From an uncultured Prevotella sp. (GTDB taxonomy: Bacteria > Bacteroidota > Bacteroidia > Bacteroidales > Bacteroidaceae): a stretch of 52,211 nucleotides of DNA. Below the pieces are notes generated by a model that saw only the letters and a program-made list of their open reading frames with translations, was not told where the DNA came from and did no database searches. Location of the stretch: positions 1 through 52,211 of the forward strand of contig URCI01000016.1 of the NCBI GenBank assembly GCA_900546345.1. Reading direction: 5' to 3'. Below are positions 36,801 through 46,346 of the stretch, piece by piece (the stretch's first letter is position 1; each line of letters starts with the position of its first letter). The position numbers and the translations under genes are program-made.

Positions 36801-39800
36801 GCCAACATTGTGGTATTTGGCCGTCTCGTCGGTGTTGGTGATGCCCGTGACGGCGTTGTACTGTACCGAGTCAGTCTCAGCATTATTTTTGACAAAACCC
36901 TCGTACTGCGTCGTCATTTTGCTGTTCTGGTCGTCCTGCCAGATGATGGAGTTATAGAGCGACGACGTGCCCGTGGCGGCATCGCTGAGCTTGATGTGTC
37001 CGCCGTTCATGGCGAAGGTGCAGTTGACGATGCTCACGGTGTCGGTGCACTCCAGCGGATTGCCCGAACCAGAGTGGAACACGCTGTTGTAGATGAGCGT
37101 CCGGCCGCCACCCTTCTCGATGCGCACGGCAGGCACCGTCTTGTCAGCACCATTCTGTTGGAAGATGCAGTTCTTGATGGTGAGCTTGGGTGCACCGGTA
37201 CCGACGAGGTGCTCTGTCGTTGACTTCGTGTCCTTATCCACATCCGTTGTCTTGAACTGCTCCCGATAGTAGATGGCCGCACCGCCGGTACCCGTAAAGT
37301 TGCTTTTCTTCTCCGTGTGCTTGGCCGTCGCGTAGTTGTTGACGAAGGTCAGGCCATCAAAGGTGATGGGCATGGCCTGTCCCCTGGTCTGGCTTGACTT
37401 TGTCACCTGATCTTTCGTTTGATCGATCGTCGTCCTATCATTGCTGGTGGTGGACCCTTTCAGGTTGCCCTGTGTGCCCCACTGCTCAGCATCGGTAATG
37501 AGGAAGAGGTGGGCAGTGTTGTCGTCGGTGTAATAGCTCTTCTTATCCATGACGAGTTTCACGGGATACTGCTCGATGTCGCGGTGGCCGAGGATATCGG
37601 GGGCATAACCACCCTCGATGGTCAGACTCTTGGCCTCATAGGCGTGGCCGGAGATGATCGTCTGCTTCAGAGCTGCAATAGAGTTGTTGGCACCCGTATG
37701 GATCTGGAAGCCGACGTTGTCCTCATCGAGCTGATAGGTCGGCATGAACGTACCGCCCGTACCATTATTAGCCCCGATGATCTTCACCACCTTCGGGTGG
37801 TCATTGCGGCTGAGCAACAATGTCTCGATGGCACGTTGCAGGTCGCTCGTCGGCTTGAGCTGCGTGGTACCGTCATTGCCGTTGGCCGTATTCTCACTCT
37901 CTGCCACCCAGATGACATCCACCTCGTGACCGTCCTCCACGTGCAGTTGCGTGTGTTGATACTCATACACACCAATGTCGATATAGTCTTCGGTGACGGT
38001 GCCAAGTGGGTCGGGCGAGATGCGGTACATCTGTCGCGTGCCCTCCTTACCGTTCTCGGCATAGTTCATGTACTTGTCATCACCGATGGGCAGAAGCGTC
38101 AGGCCATAGCCGAAGTTATAGAACTTTGCCAGGTCGTAATAAATACCATGACCCGTATAAAGGCCCTCGGCATCCTTCGTGAAGGTGCCCTTGGTATCTT
38201 GGTCAAGTTCTCCCCAGCCTGCATCGGTAAGACTGTTGACACGGTAGGTCAGCCAGTCGGCGCTCTGTGTGTAGCCGTCGTAGCCCGCTTCCTGCGAGGG
38301 CGAGATGAAGTTAGGACCATCGACAGCGTCGTTGTCGCCATTGATGATGACGTTGTTGTTCTTCTTATTAAAGATACTATAAAGCTGACTGAACAATTTT
38401 AATTCTGTGATGTCATACTTCCTTTGATCCGGAGTTCCAATAGTTGCTGGCAGTCCGTGCCCCTCCTCGTAGGCCGAGAAGAAGAGCGACTCAACAGGAG
38501 AATCTGAATTACCATAGTTCATCAGATACACCCTGCCTTTGCTGTCGGCCTCATTGCCCCAGAAGATAGAGTTCAGTCCGAAGTAGCGCTGATTGTCCCC
38601 CGTATTGATGCTGGTGTTGAAGACCGAAGGATAGGAGTAGGCTTTATTCTTCACCGAGTTGCAGTTCATCAGCGTCACAGAGGACTCGTCACCGGCCCAC
38701 AGTACGCCGCCAAAGCCTTTAAGGTCATTGCCCGTCTTACCGGCAAAGTCATTGCCGGTCTGTCCGGTAGCGGCAGTGTTGGTGGGTTTACCTTTGCTGG
38801 TAGAACCTTCTTGTGTCTTCAGTTCGTCCGGCGTGAGGATGTCACCCGATCCCCGCTTGGCTTCATTGTTGGCAAAGATGGTGTTCACCACGGTGATAGT
38901 ATTGGTCGTGGCAATGGCACCACCACCGGAGTAGGTGACATACATGCGATCACTGGCATCGGCTTCATCCGGACTGATGGCCTCGTTCTGCACAAACGAG
39001 CAGCTCACGATATCGGCGGTGCCGTCGGTGTAGATGGCACCACCGAGACGGGCATTGTTGTTGACAAATAGACAGTTGGAAACCACCAAGGGAATGTTGC
39101 GCTTTCCCTTGTTGTTATCGCTGTAACTATCGAAGCTTGTCGGCTCCACAGCGTCGTCACCGCTGACGAAGATACCACCGCCTTTGAAGTACCAGCTGCG
39201 GTTCTTTACCGAAGCCACCTCATAGTCCTTGGCTGAGCCCTGCGTGATCGTCACGCCGTCGATGATGATGGCACGGTGAAGCTTCGAGGCATTGTCCTCC
39301 TGATAGCTGTCGGCGACCACCGTGGTGTTGCCACTCAGGGAGCCGTCGGTGGTATTAAGCTTACCGCCCGTGGTGCAGTCGGGCAACTTGCCCACCGAGT
39401 TCGGGTCGGCGTTACAGGTGATGACGTGATAGACGTTCTTCGCCTCGGAGTCCTCGCCCACGGCATAGCCTGAGAGGATGGTCTGGTGCTCCATCTCCCA
39501 CGGTTCAATAAGCGAGTTCTTATTCATGTCGTAATGGGTGCGGTCCAGTCGAATGGCATTGGTCGTAGCCCCCTTGAGTATGACAGTCTGCTTGGTACCA
39601 TCCACCGTGGCGGTAATCGTCACCTCGCCAGAGGTCGACTGACAATAATAGTGGTCGGTAGTAGAGACATCGAGTCCGCCAATAATGGTCACGCCCTCAG
39701 GTACGGCAAAGGTGTTGGAGCGCACGTGGCCCTGCGTGCCGTAGAGGTCGGTATAAGGATAATAGGTGCCACCCGCCAGGAAGATTTCGAAGCGATGGTT

Positions 39801-42800
39801 GCGGGCATCCTCGCTGTTGTTGCGGGCCTTGACGATATACTGCAAGGCATCATCAACACGCAGGAAGGGATTGGCAACGGAAGAGCCCATCTGTTTATAG
39901 ACCTCATCGGTGCTGGCTTGCAGCACTTTTGCCGCCGTGGTGTTCACGGAGTTGGTGTGGACCACGAAGAGGCGGTAAAAGAGGTGCTCGGTATCCTGCG
40001 TGACATCGAAGTTGGCATTGATGGCGCGGGCACCGATATCGACGTTGAAGTTGTTCTTGTTCACAAGTGCTGTTCCGTCATAGGCGGTCTGCACAGTGCT
40101 CTTGTCGGTCTTCTCGGCGCGCGGCACACCGGCGATGTCGAGGGTGTTGGTCTCAGGCAGCAGTCGGATGAAATAGCGGTAGGTGTCGTAAGGGATACCG
40201 GCACGGGCGAGCACCGACGACTTGCCGATGCCGTAGAACTGGTAGTCGTCGCCCTTATGGCCGTTGTCGGGTACCCAGCGCACGGCGTTGGTGGAGACAG
40301 AACTCACGCTGACATTGTTCACACCGGCCACACGCGTGTTGGTCACTGCGGAGTAGTTGACGGGATAGTTGTTGATGTTCTGCTCGGCATCGTAGTTGTT
40401 GGTCACACCGGAGACATCACCCTGATCGTTGCTGGTATTATTCCAATAGACATTGCACACCGAACGGAGGTTGGTCTGGAAGTAGAGACCGCCGCCGCGC
40501 GTTGTACCCGTATTGCCCGTGATGGTGCAGAAGGCAATATAAGGATAGGTGGTAGCCGAGACCGTCGCTGGCTCATCAACGGCGATACCGCCGCCGTACT
40601 GATTGCTCGTATTCTTCTGAATGATGCTACCGCCGACCATAGCACCGCTCTGGAGGTAGAGACCGCCGCCGGCATTGTCAGCCGTATTGTTCTCGATGAT
40701 GCAATTGCTGATATAGCCATAATACGGCACCACGGCGGCACCGCCGATCTGAGTCTCAAGCAGCGTGCCTGTGGCCTGCCCGTACTCGATATAAAGGCCG
40801 TCGAGCATGGAGTAAGTAAACGGCGTGATGGTCTGTACCTGCGTGCTCTCGCTCCACGAGGGATGCGCCTGCGGCAGCACGTCGCTGAGAAGCTTGGGCT
40901 TCGTGGTACCGTCATCGGCCGTCTTCGTCATGGGCTTACCATCCTCATCGAAGACACGGTCGGTGAATGTCACCACATGGTAGGCGTTGACGGTCTGGTC
41001 GCCACTGGTGAAGACACCCGTAAGCAGCGTTTTGTTGGTGATGAGGTTACGGGTTTTGAAGTCCTCTGTCCAGCCGCCCTGCACCTCCACGCCATGCGGC
41101 ACCTGGATGCTGTACAGACGCGGGTTGTCGTCCTCGTTGCCCTCATAGACCGTGGTGCGCGAAGGGGCGTAGCCGCCACCAGTCTCAGTACCATCATACT
41201 TAGCCAACTTCACGATGACGCGGGTCGTAGGGTGGTCGTATTTATAGCGTCCGGCAGCGTCCAAAACCTGTTGCAGCTTTGTGCCGCAGGCGGCGTTGGC
41301 GGGACTGTCGGCCGAGGCGTTACCGCTCTGCACACCGTTCTGCGTGACGTAGTAGGTAGCGACCGGCCAATCATCTTTCGTTGTCTGTGTCGTTGCGTCG
41401 GAAGTGGCATAGTAGCTGAACTTCTGTGTCGTCTCTTCCGGTTTAATCTCGCTGGCACCATTGAACTCGTAAGCGCCCTTGTCGATGGAGCAGTCCTGGA
41501 TGCGGGCAGCACCGGCGATGTCCTCAGTCACCTTCAGCGTCTGGGTGAGCTCTGTGCTATAAGTCTCCGACCCCATGTTGATGCAATAGTTGGCAAGGGT
41601 GGAAACGGGGTTGATACTGTAAGGGTTGTCGGTGAAGAAATAACCTGTTTTCTTATATTCTGATGGTTTTTCACCACTGTCTTTTATCGTATATTTACTT
41701 TCATTGAAGAGATTTTGCGCTGCACACGTCTTAATATAATTTGTGAGGTAAGGGTCTTTCCAGTAATCATTGCCACCGCCTGGAACACTCGCATTAACGT
41801 CCAATGTAAATGTTTTCGTCACAAAAACCTTATCCTGATAGTTAGCATCCAATACTGCATTTCGGCCATTAGTATAAGTGACCGTTACACCTTCATTGAC
41901 GAATCTGAAAGCCGGAGCAGAATGATAACAACTGAACAGAATATTATCACGACCTACATTATTAGCCCAACTAGAGCGACAAACAATATTATAGTTCTCA
42001 CCCGTCAATCCATATCCTGTGTTACCCCAAAGAATGCAGTTATACAACTTGATCTGCCCTGTTGATCCATAACCATTAGCATCAAAGATGGCAGCTGAGA
42101 TTGCATTATCGGCCTTGCCAATATTATAAGCAATCGTACTATTATAAAGTTTGTTGGCAGACGTAGATAACGCAACATACAACGCTAGTCCTAATATTTG
42201 ATAGCCAGGGGTTGTCCAGTCTGAGGAGTTCTCTACAATCATAGAGTTGATAACTGTGCCTCCTTTCATATAGACACCAGATCCTACGCTCTTTGCATAG
42301 TTTGCCCCTGTTTTCTTTCCACTCTTTATTATATTGTTGCGGACAATACAATCTTTTACCGTACTGCCTCCTGACATATAAATACCAGCACCCCCCTGAG
42401 AATAATCATTAGATAAACGATCATTCCACGTGTCATAAGCAATAAGGTAATTGTTTCTAACCAGGCAGTTCTTCAGCGTAATACCAGAACCATCCATATA
42501 GACACCTCCACCCATACCACCATTGACGTAACCATTCTGTATAGTCAGTCCTTCCCAAAGGGTAGAAGTCGTAATACCAGAACCATTAACGACCTGCATT
42601 GTTGAATTTCCGTCCAAAATCGTCTGGTACGTAGCATCGAGGTTGGAGATGTCTCGCTCTCCATCTTTTTTTCCTGGATTGCCATAGGCCTTGAAGCCGC
42701 CATAGACGTTGACACCAGCCTTCATGCTGACTGTAGCACTCTCCTTGTATGTACCGGCTGCAATCCAGATATCTTGCCCGGCATAAGCCGTTTTAAGCGC

Positions 42801-45800
42801 CTTGGTCAGTGTCTTAAACGCCGTTGCCCAAGTCGTACCATCGTTTGTATCACTACCATCTGTCCGCACATAATACGTCGTGCCCGTCACAGGCAGATAC
42901 GTATCCTCCACGGCACCGACATCGGGCGCACCGCCATAGGTACGGGTGTTCAGACCTGTGAGGTCAAATTTATAGCTGATCTGCGCTTCGCCTGCCGCAT
43001 TGACCATCGGGTTCATGTCCATCGGCATGTAGTCGGGGACGCCGCCATAGAGGGGCACGTCGTCCTCGTTGCGGCGGTCACCGATGGTGCGTGTGGGGTT
43101 GACAAAGCGGGGATAGGTCTTGTCATTGGTGCGGTCGTAGCCAAAGGTCGGTGTGAAACCAGATGTGGGATAAGAGGACGTACCCTTATCCTTATATAAT
43201 AAGTCGATGAGGTTGTCGCTGCCACTGATGCTCGAGCCGGAGTACACCGACGCAAGATTCGTTGTCGTCAGCTTGCTGCGGTCGTTGAGCAGCTCGGTGG
43301 CATTGGCATAGATGGCAGAGTTATAGATCTTGATGGTTCCCGTTCCATCAGAGTTGGTCACGGTCTCCAAAGGGATGCCGACGTTGTTCGTGATGGTGCA
43401 GTGGTCCATCGTCAGCGTGGATTTGCCGATGACGGTGATGATGCCACGGAGTTGCGGCGTCGTCTTGGTAGAGTCTATCGACGTGTTATTACGCACGATG
43501 CAGTTCACCATCTTGACATCTACCGTCACCGGACTACTGGCATTCGGGTAGGCACTGACGGCGAAGGCACCACCGCCGTCGCCCGAGAAGCCGTTGGCTA
43601 AGACACAGTTGCGGATGACGATATCCGTGAGGTCTTTACGGTTGGAGGCACTCGCACTCTTGTTGCCGACAATGATGGCAGCACCACGTTGCTGACCAAG
43701 GTCAGCGGTGGCAGAGGTTGGCGCTATCGGCGGACGCGAGTTGCCATAGTAGAGATGGAAGCCGTCGATGACGACATTGCTCTTATTGGAAATCGAGATA
43801 CAGTGGATGGAGTTATTTTTCCACTGCCCGATGATATTGCCCGTGATGCGCGAGACATACTCGTGGGGATTGCGCTGGTAGGTGACGTTATCGATCGTCT
43901 GTGAGAGATTCGTACTCGTGAGTTGTTTGGGATATCCGCCATAGATCCGCATATTGTCGAGCGGACGGATGGCGGCTGTCTGCAAGTCAGCATCCTCCGT
44001 ACCTTCTTTATAGAGATAGGAGCTCGGTCCGGCCGTCGTCAGCTCACCTTGCTTGACCAGAATCTGAGTATTACCCGTATCCGGGTACTTGTTGTCCGTG
44101 ATATACTTCTGCATGGTATAGATGGCGTCGCTGATGTTCTGCATCGGCTTATCCCAGGAGTTACCCATCTTCACAGAAGGGTCGGTAAACGTACGGTTCG
44201 GATCAACAAAGATGGTGGGAATCGTTGTCGTCGAAGTAGGATCGTCAACAGGAGCGAGCATTGCCACCTGACCCTCCTCGATGTCGGCACGGAGGGCACC
44301 GACGGTGGAGACGGGGAAGAAACGAAGGTAGAAGAAGTCTTGGTTGGTATGGGCACTTTTGTTGAAGCCTTTCACCTCAGAGAGCGAGCTCACCTGCACA
44401 CCAAGGTTAGCAATGTAGGACTTGGCATCGGGTTTCCAGCCAGTAGCGCTCCATTCACTGTGGCCAGCACCCGAGAGCGGATTGTTACTGCTATCGATGA
44501 GCGGGTTGGTGAAGATCACATAGTTGGCCGCAGCCGAAGTCTTGTCGTTGTTCACCTTCTGGATGTCATAGACTTCCTGCTTCTGTGTGCCGCTCCAGTC
44601 GGTGATGTCGCGGTTGGTGAGTGCCGTATAGAACAGCTGCGGCTTCTGCACAGGGGCATTGGCCGACACCTTCGAGGCATAAGAGGCGTACTGCATGTCG
44701 TTGTCGGCGGCACAAGTGTTACCCCACAGCACGGAGTTGAAGCACTGTCCGGCACCATTGATGAAGAGTCCGCCGGAACGACCATAGCGCACGTTGCTGA
44801 TGATGATGTCGGCACCCGGACAGTCGTTGTTGACAATGGTGCAGTGGTTGATGGTGCCACCTTTATATAATAAGACACCGCCGGCCTCAGTCGTGGCTGT
44901 GTTGTTGGCCATGATGGACGCAGAGATGTACGGATCGAAGTTGTTGACCTTAAACTTCGCACCACCGCGCGGATGGTCGTCGGGGTCATAGACGACAGCC
45001 GCGCCGCCACCGATGCGCCCCACGTTGTTGGTCATGAACACGCGTTTCGCGGCTCCATCGTTGTCCATGCACAGTCCGCCGCCGTAGCCGTCGATGATGC
45101 CGAGGCCGAGCGTCTGACAATTATAGATATAGCAGTCCCTCATTGTGCCGCCGTCATCCATATACACGCCACCGCCGCGCCGCGAGGCCGAGCAGTTGCG
45201 GATGACGCTGTTGATGAGCGTGGCCTTCTTCACCATATACACGCCGCCGCCCATCGTGGTGTGGTCGCGCTTGGTGATCGTCTTGCCCGAGGCGTTGCCA
45301 CCCTCAATGACGAAACCGTCGAGGCTCGCGCCATAGACAAGGGAGTCGGCGTAGCCGGTTTTGGTAGCATCGCTGATGAAGCCGTTGGTGGCAAACCACA
45401 CCACATGGTATGAGTTGCCGGGGAAGAGTGTCTTGTATTCCTTCTTCGTGTCGTCCCAGGTAAACTGGGTCTGCATGCTGCTGTTGTGGTTGCCGGAGAG
45501 GATGGTGGCGTACTTGAAGTCGTAGCGTGTGATGGTGTCCTGTTGCGTGGAACCATAGGTCGTCGTTATCTCACTAGCCGTTGACTGTTTGTTGCCGCGC
45601 CAACCGGGATGGGTGGAGAGCAGGCGTTTGTTAATTAACCTTTCTCCCGCCGCCTTTTCTGCGTCAGTCAAAGTCTCATCACCCTTGAAGCCGCCGTAGA
45701 GGTGAATGCCGTCGTAGATCTTGAACGAGGTAGAGAGAATGCCCTTGGCACCGTCGCCGGTACTCTCCGACGGGGTGTAGGTGCCGGCGGCCACATACAC

Positions 45801-46013
45801 GCTGCCGGAGTGCAGGTTGTTGCGCTGCATGTAGTCGTAGAGGTCGTTGATGGCATCCTGCACGTTGTCCTTAGCGGTGTCCCACGACTTTCCGTCATTG
45901 GCGTACTTACCGCCGTTCGCCGTGGTCTTCACATAGCGGATGGTGTCGGTCTGGGCGGAGGCCGAGAGGACCGACATCACGAGAAGAAGTATGTATAATA
46001 GTCTGTTGCGCAT
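33807..46013 (-). CDS. Giant 4068-residue secreted beta-helix repeat protein with type IX-like sorting domain
   Basis: Start chosen at the ATG at 46013 (MRNRLLYILLLVMSVLSASA, signal peptide); a longer frame to 46247 only translates upstream REP palindromes. The body is seven modules, starting near residues 24, 603, 1043, 1552, 2012, 2698 and 3182. Each opens with a segment like NDGTTWATAFKTLTKAL, runs through right-handed parallel beta-helix coils (NCxxxNN, GGGVYM and GGAIY motifs) and most end with (V/I)D-x-GAYE or a variant, as in choice-of-anchor Q proteins. A C-terminal part (about 3560-4000) is followed by a last 65 residues with GVYVVTVNNRSKKVGL, the pattern of a T9SS type A sorting signal. 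Likely a surface adhesin or polysaccharide-binding fibre; no catalytic motif was recognised. It is downstream of fimbrial genes on the same strand. GC content drops sharply in 41640-42640. Confidence 0.85.
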   Translation of the reverse strand: MRNRLLYILLLVMSVLSASAQTDTIRYVKTTANGGKYANDGKSWDTAKDNVQDAINDLYDYMQRNNLHSGSVYVAAGTYTPSESTGDGAKGILSTSFKIYDGIHLYGGFKGDETLTDAEKAAGERLINKRLLSTHPGWRGNKQSTASEITTTYGSTQQDTITRYDFKYATILSGNHNSSMQTQFTWDDTKKEYKTLFPGNSYHVVWFATNGFISDATKTGYADSLVYGASLDGFVIEGGNASGKTITKRDHTTMGGGVYMVKKATLINSVIRNCSASRRGGGVYMDDGGTMRDCYIYNCQTLGLGIIDGYGGGLCMDNDGAAKRVFMTNNVGRIGGGAAVVYDPDDHPRGGAKFKVNNFDPYISASIMANNTATTEAGGVLLYKGGTINHCTIVNNDCPGADIIISNVRYGRSGGLFINGAGQCFNSVLWGNTCAADNDMQYASYASKVSANAPVQKPQLFYTALTNRDITDWSGTQKQEVYDIQKVNNDKTSAAANYVIFTNPLIDSSNNPLSGAGHSEWSATGWKPDAKSYIANLGVQVSSLSEVKGFNKSAHTNQDFFYLRFFPVSTVGALRADIEEGQVAMLAPVDDPTSTTTIPTIFVDPNRTFTDPSVKMGNSWDKPMQNISDAIYTMQKYITDNKYPDTGNTQILVKQGELTTAGPSSYLYKEGTEDADLQTAAIRPLDNMRIYGGYPKQLTSTNLSQTIDNVTYQRNPHEYVSRITGNIIGQWKNNSIHCISISNKSNVVIDGFHLYYGNSRPPIAPTSATADLGQQRGAAIIVGNKSASASNRKDLTDIVIRNCVLANGFSGDGGGAFAVSAYPNASSPVTVDVKMVNCIVRNNTSIDSTKTTPQLRGIITVIGKSTLTMDHCTITNNVGIPLETVTNSDGTGTIKIYNSAIYANATELLNDRSKLTTTNLASVYSGSSISGSDNLIDLLYKDKGTSSYPTSGFTPTFGYDRTNDKTYPRFVNPTRTIGDRRNEDDVPLYGGVPDYMPMDMNPMVNAAGEAQISYKFDLTGLNTRTYGGAPDVGAVEDTYLPVTGTTYYVRTDGSDTNDGTTWATAFKTLTKALKTAYAGQDIWIAAGTYKESATVSMKAGVNVYGGFKAYGNPGKKDGERDISNLDATYQTILDGNSTMQVVNGSGITTSTLWEGLTIQNGYVNGGMGGGVYMDGSGITLKNCLVRNNYLIAYDTWNDRLSNDYSQGGAGIYMSGGSTVKDCIVRNNIIKSGKKTGANYAKSVGSGVYMKGGTVINSMIVENSSDWTTPGYQILGLALYVALSTSANKLYNSTIAYNIGKADNAISAAIFDANGYGSTGQIKLYNCILWGNTGYGLTGENYNIVCRSSWANNVGRDNILFSCYHSAPAFRFVNEGVTVTYTNGRNAVLDANYQDKVFVTKTFTLDVNASVPGGGNDYWKDPYLTNYIKTCAAQNLFNESKYTIKDSGEKPSEYKKTGYFFTDNPYSINPVSTLANYCINMGSETYSTELTQTLKVTEDIAGAARIQDCSIDKGAYEFNGASEIKPEETTQKFSYYATSDATTQTTKDDWPVATYYVTQNGVQSGNASADSPANAACGTKLQQVLDAAGRYKYDHPTTRVIVKLAKYDGTETGGGYAPSRTTVYEGNEDDNPRLYSIQVPHGVEVQGGWTEDFKTRNLITNKTLLTGVFTSGDQTVNAYHVVTFTDRVFDEDGKPMTKTADDGTTKPKLLSDVLPQAHPSWSESTQVQTITPFTYSMLDGLYIEYGQATGTLLETQIGGAAVVPYYGYISNCIIENNTADNAGGGLYLQSGAMVGGSIIQKNTSNQYGGGIAVDEPATVSATTYPYIAFCTITGNTGTTRGGGLYFQTNLRSVCNVYWNNTSNDQGDVSGVTNNYDAEQNINNYPVNYSAVTNTRVAGVNNVSVSSVSTNAVRWVPDNGHKGDDYQFYGIGKSSVLARAGIPYDTYRYFIRLLPETNTLDIAGVPRAEKTDKSTVQTAYDGTALVNKNNFNVDIGARAINANFDVTQDTEHLFYRLFVVHTNSVNTTAAKVLQASTDEVYKQMGSSVANPFLRVDDALQYIVKARNNSEDARNHRFEIFLAGGTYYPYTDLYGTQGHVRSNTFAVPEGVTIIGGLDVSTTDHYYCQSTSGEVTITATVDGTKQTVILKGATTNAIRLDRTHYDMNKNSLIEPWEMEHQTILSGYAVGEDSEAKNVYHVITCNADPNSVGKLPDCTTGGKLNTTDGSLSGNTTVVADSYQEDNASKLHRAIIIDGVTITQGSAKDYEVASVKNRSWYFKGGGIFVSGDDAVEPTSFDSYSDNNKGKRNIPLVVSNCLFVNNNARLGGAIYTDGTADIVSCSFVQNEAISPDEADASDRMYVTYSGGGAIATTNTITVVNTIFANNEAKRGSGDILTPDELKTQEGSTSKGKPTNTAATGQTGNDFAGKTGNDLKGFGGVLWAGDESSVTLMNCNSVKNKAYSYPSVFNTSINTGDNQRYFGLNSIFWGNEADSKGRVYLMNYGNSDSPVESLFFSAYEEGHGLPATIGTPDQRKYDITELKLFSQLYSIFNKKNNNVIINGDNDAVDGPNFISPSQEAGYDGYTQSADWLTYRVNSLTDAGWGELDQDTKGTFTKDAEGLYTGHGIYYDLAKFYNFGYGLTLLPIGDDKYMNYAENGKEGTRQMYRISPDPLGTVTEDYIDIGVYEYQHTQLHVEDGHEVDVIWVAESENTANGNDGTTQLKPTSDLQRAIETLLLSRNDHPKVVKIIGANNGTGGTFMPTYQLDEDNVGFQIHTGANNSIAALKQTIISGHAYEAKSLTIEGGYAPDILGHRDIEQYPVKLVMDKKSYYTDDNTAHLFLITDAEQWGTQGNLKGSTTSNDRTTIDQTKDQVTKSSQTRGQAMPITFDGLTFVNNYATAKHTEKKSNFTGTGGAAIYYREQFKTTDVDKDTKSTTEHLVGTGAPKLTIKNCIFQQNGADKTVPAVRIEKGGGRTLIYNSVFHSGSGNPLECTDTVSIVNCTFAMNGGHIKLSDAATGTSSLYNSIIWQDDQNSKMTTQYEGFVKNNAETDSVQYNAVTGITNTDETAKYHNVGLDSRNYNAMEGPNFVNGDGKDISLRDYHINPGVRTLTRANYLLYAQKVLGWVRDMKIKDKTGAEVTLDEKNILTMLADTAYTKDLAYKVRLYDGSMERGAYECSSAMQRVLFVEPNKVVGNMTGLSWQDAYGNGMVQRAIDAAAVYTYFNKNADKKDQAKSYVFIKGGDDNVTPETITLRNGVSVYGSIAQTYNTEPEAVKDGTSGDVMYNNGARSFENDAIATYINKVRTDRPGLAAKTTKRTRIAGIATMATDYALGTLIDGFEVRSSDALTAPAVNISDDISDLVLRNIMIDGNTVNDDDQGRGYPVVNLQHGLLYNALIYGNSVASDQPLVNVGSDGTMLNCTVVADAAGQKTVSNAGAVINGLDYNSGDKAADTSGSGTYTNCYAATGNPFAPYLRTGNVYTLPTFLTNHAPYFYQLHEDSKAINAGNNTLTLPEQFKDYVNLTSDRDVLGNPRMLGGTVDMGCFETWRIADGDSRYAKAADNHYPHEGSVVYIGKNASLSLGSTEGGTQIFTSENAFMPGYLLLKTGASLYGNGNVVHAAYVAAERSFPAQMQYTLMSMPFPYDYANALTTETDDNGNITETKYTIPTGKTYNGKTRSAWDYDFHTSDSPCWEMMTSTAVKACDGWLLNFGTPLTEATDIRFTGFGSKEGDYVYTEDGNAKTVTLTQYNQVPIDGSAHFTKLENMGWNLKGMPWLVSGYNTAHSADGTTYDMSAPHVFYTVTENGNKFTTSQSWAVGSTLDFGNAFFTQTAVIGDGKTEKVTFALPPLPSKTPDPAAKPFVALSDDSGFTDDVEVKADEDSKQLAFNIGSDGVKWQSFNDSVPQVYLLDNSGVALSLAGQAPVGVEMAMGYRAARASQLTVSLPDADAFDGQSVWLKDKMTGAVTDLTLSSYTLQATPGLTDNRLTLQIGGVRPDGTRISKEESDASWTVRVVEGRLQVNGVHTDDLVIIRTLSGAPVTRGRASSDTFVSQPLVHGVYVVTVNNRSKKVGL

Positions 46014-46060
46014 AGTCGTTATTGTTTTTTCCGAATGGTTCCACGGGGTTTGTCGTACCC

Positions 46061-46122
46061 ATATGGGTATTGTCGGTTCCACATGGGTATTGCCGGTTCC
46101 ACCGTAGGGTATTGATGGTTTC
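46061..46122. repeat. Three tandem 20-22-nt repeats upstream of the giant gene
   Basis: Copies at 46061-46080, 46081-46100 and 46101-46122 share ATGGGTATTGCCGGTTCC with changes. They sit between the start of the giant gene and the REP copies. Confidence 0.65.
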
Positions 46123-46125
46123 GCT

Positions 46126-46306
46126 GTAGGGGCGGGGTTTATCCCCGCCCTAACCCCGCAGGGTATTGATGGTTTCGCCGTAGGGGCGGGGTTCATCCCC
46201 GCCCTAACCCCGCAGGGTATTGCCGGTTTCACCGTACGGTATTGCATTTTCGCGGGGATGGATAATTGTCCCTTGGGGTTAGGGCGGGGATAAACCCCGC
46301 CCCTAC
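46126..46306. repeat. REP cluster A: two forward, one inverted copy
   Basis: Full 32-nt copies at 46126-46157 and 46180-46211 (forward) and 46275-46306 (inverted). Each has GTAG at the 5' foot, an 8-bp perfect stem GGGCGGGG/CCCCGCCC, loop TTYAT, and a TAACCCC tail. Fills the gap between the giant gene and the fimbrillin-like gene upstream. Confidence 0.92.
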
Positions 46307-46346
46307 GGGATCACCGGCAATACCCTCTGACGACAGGGTTACAGGG

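Noticed and set aside
39486..41663. 725-codon plus-strand open frame, and similar long ones at 35532-37223 and 6204-7694
   Set aside because: Antisense shadows of the giant gene and gltB, caused by high GC and biased codons; no start signals or recognisable domains.
46014..46247. N-terminal extension of 78 residues for the giant protein
   Set aside because: It translates REP palindromes (repeated PCGVRAG-NPAPTAKPSIP) and has no signal sequence; the ATG at 46013 starts a proper signal peptide.
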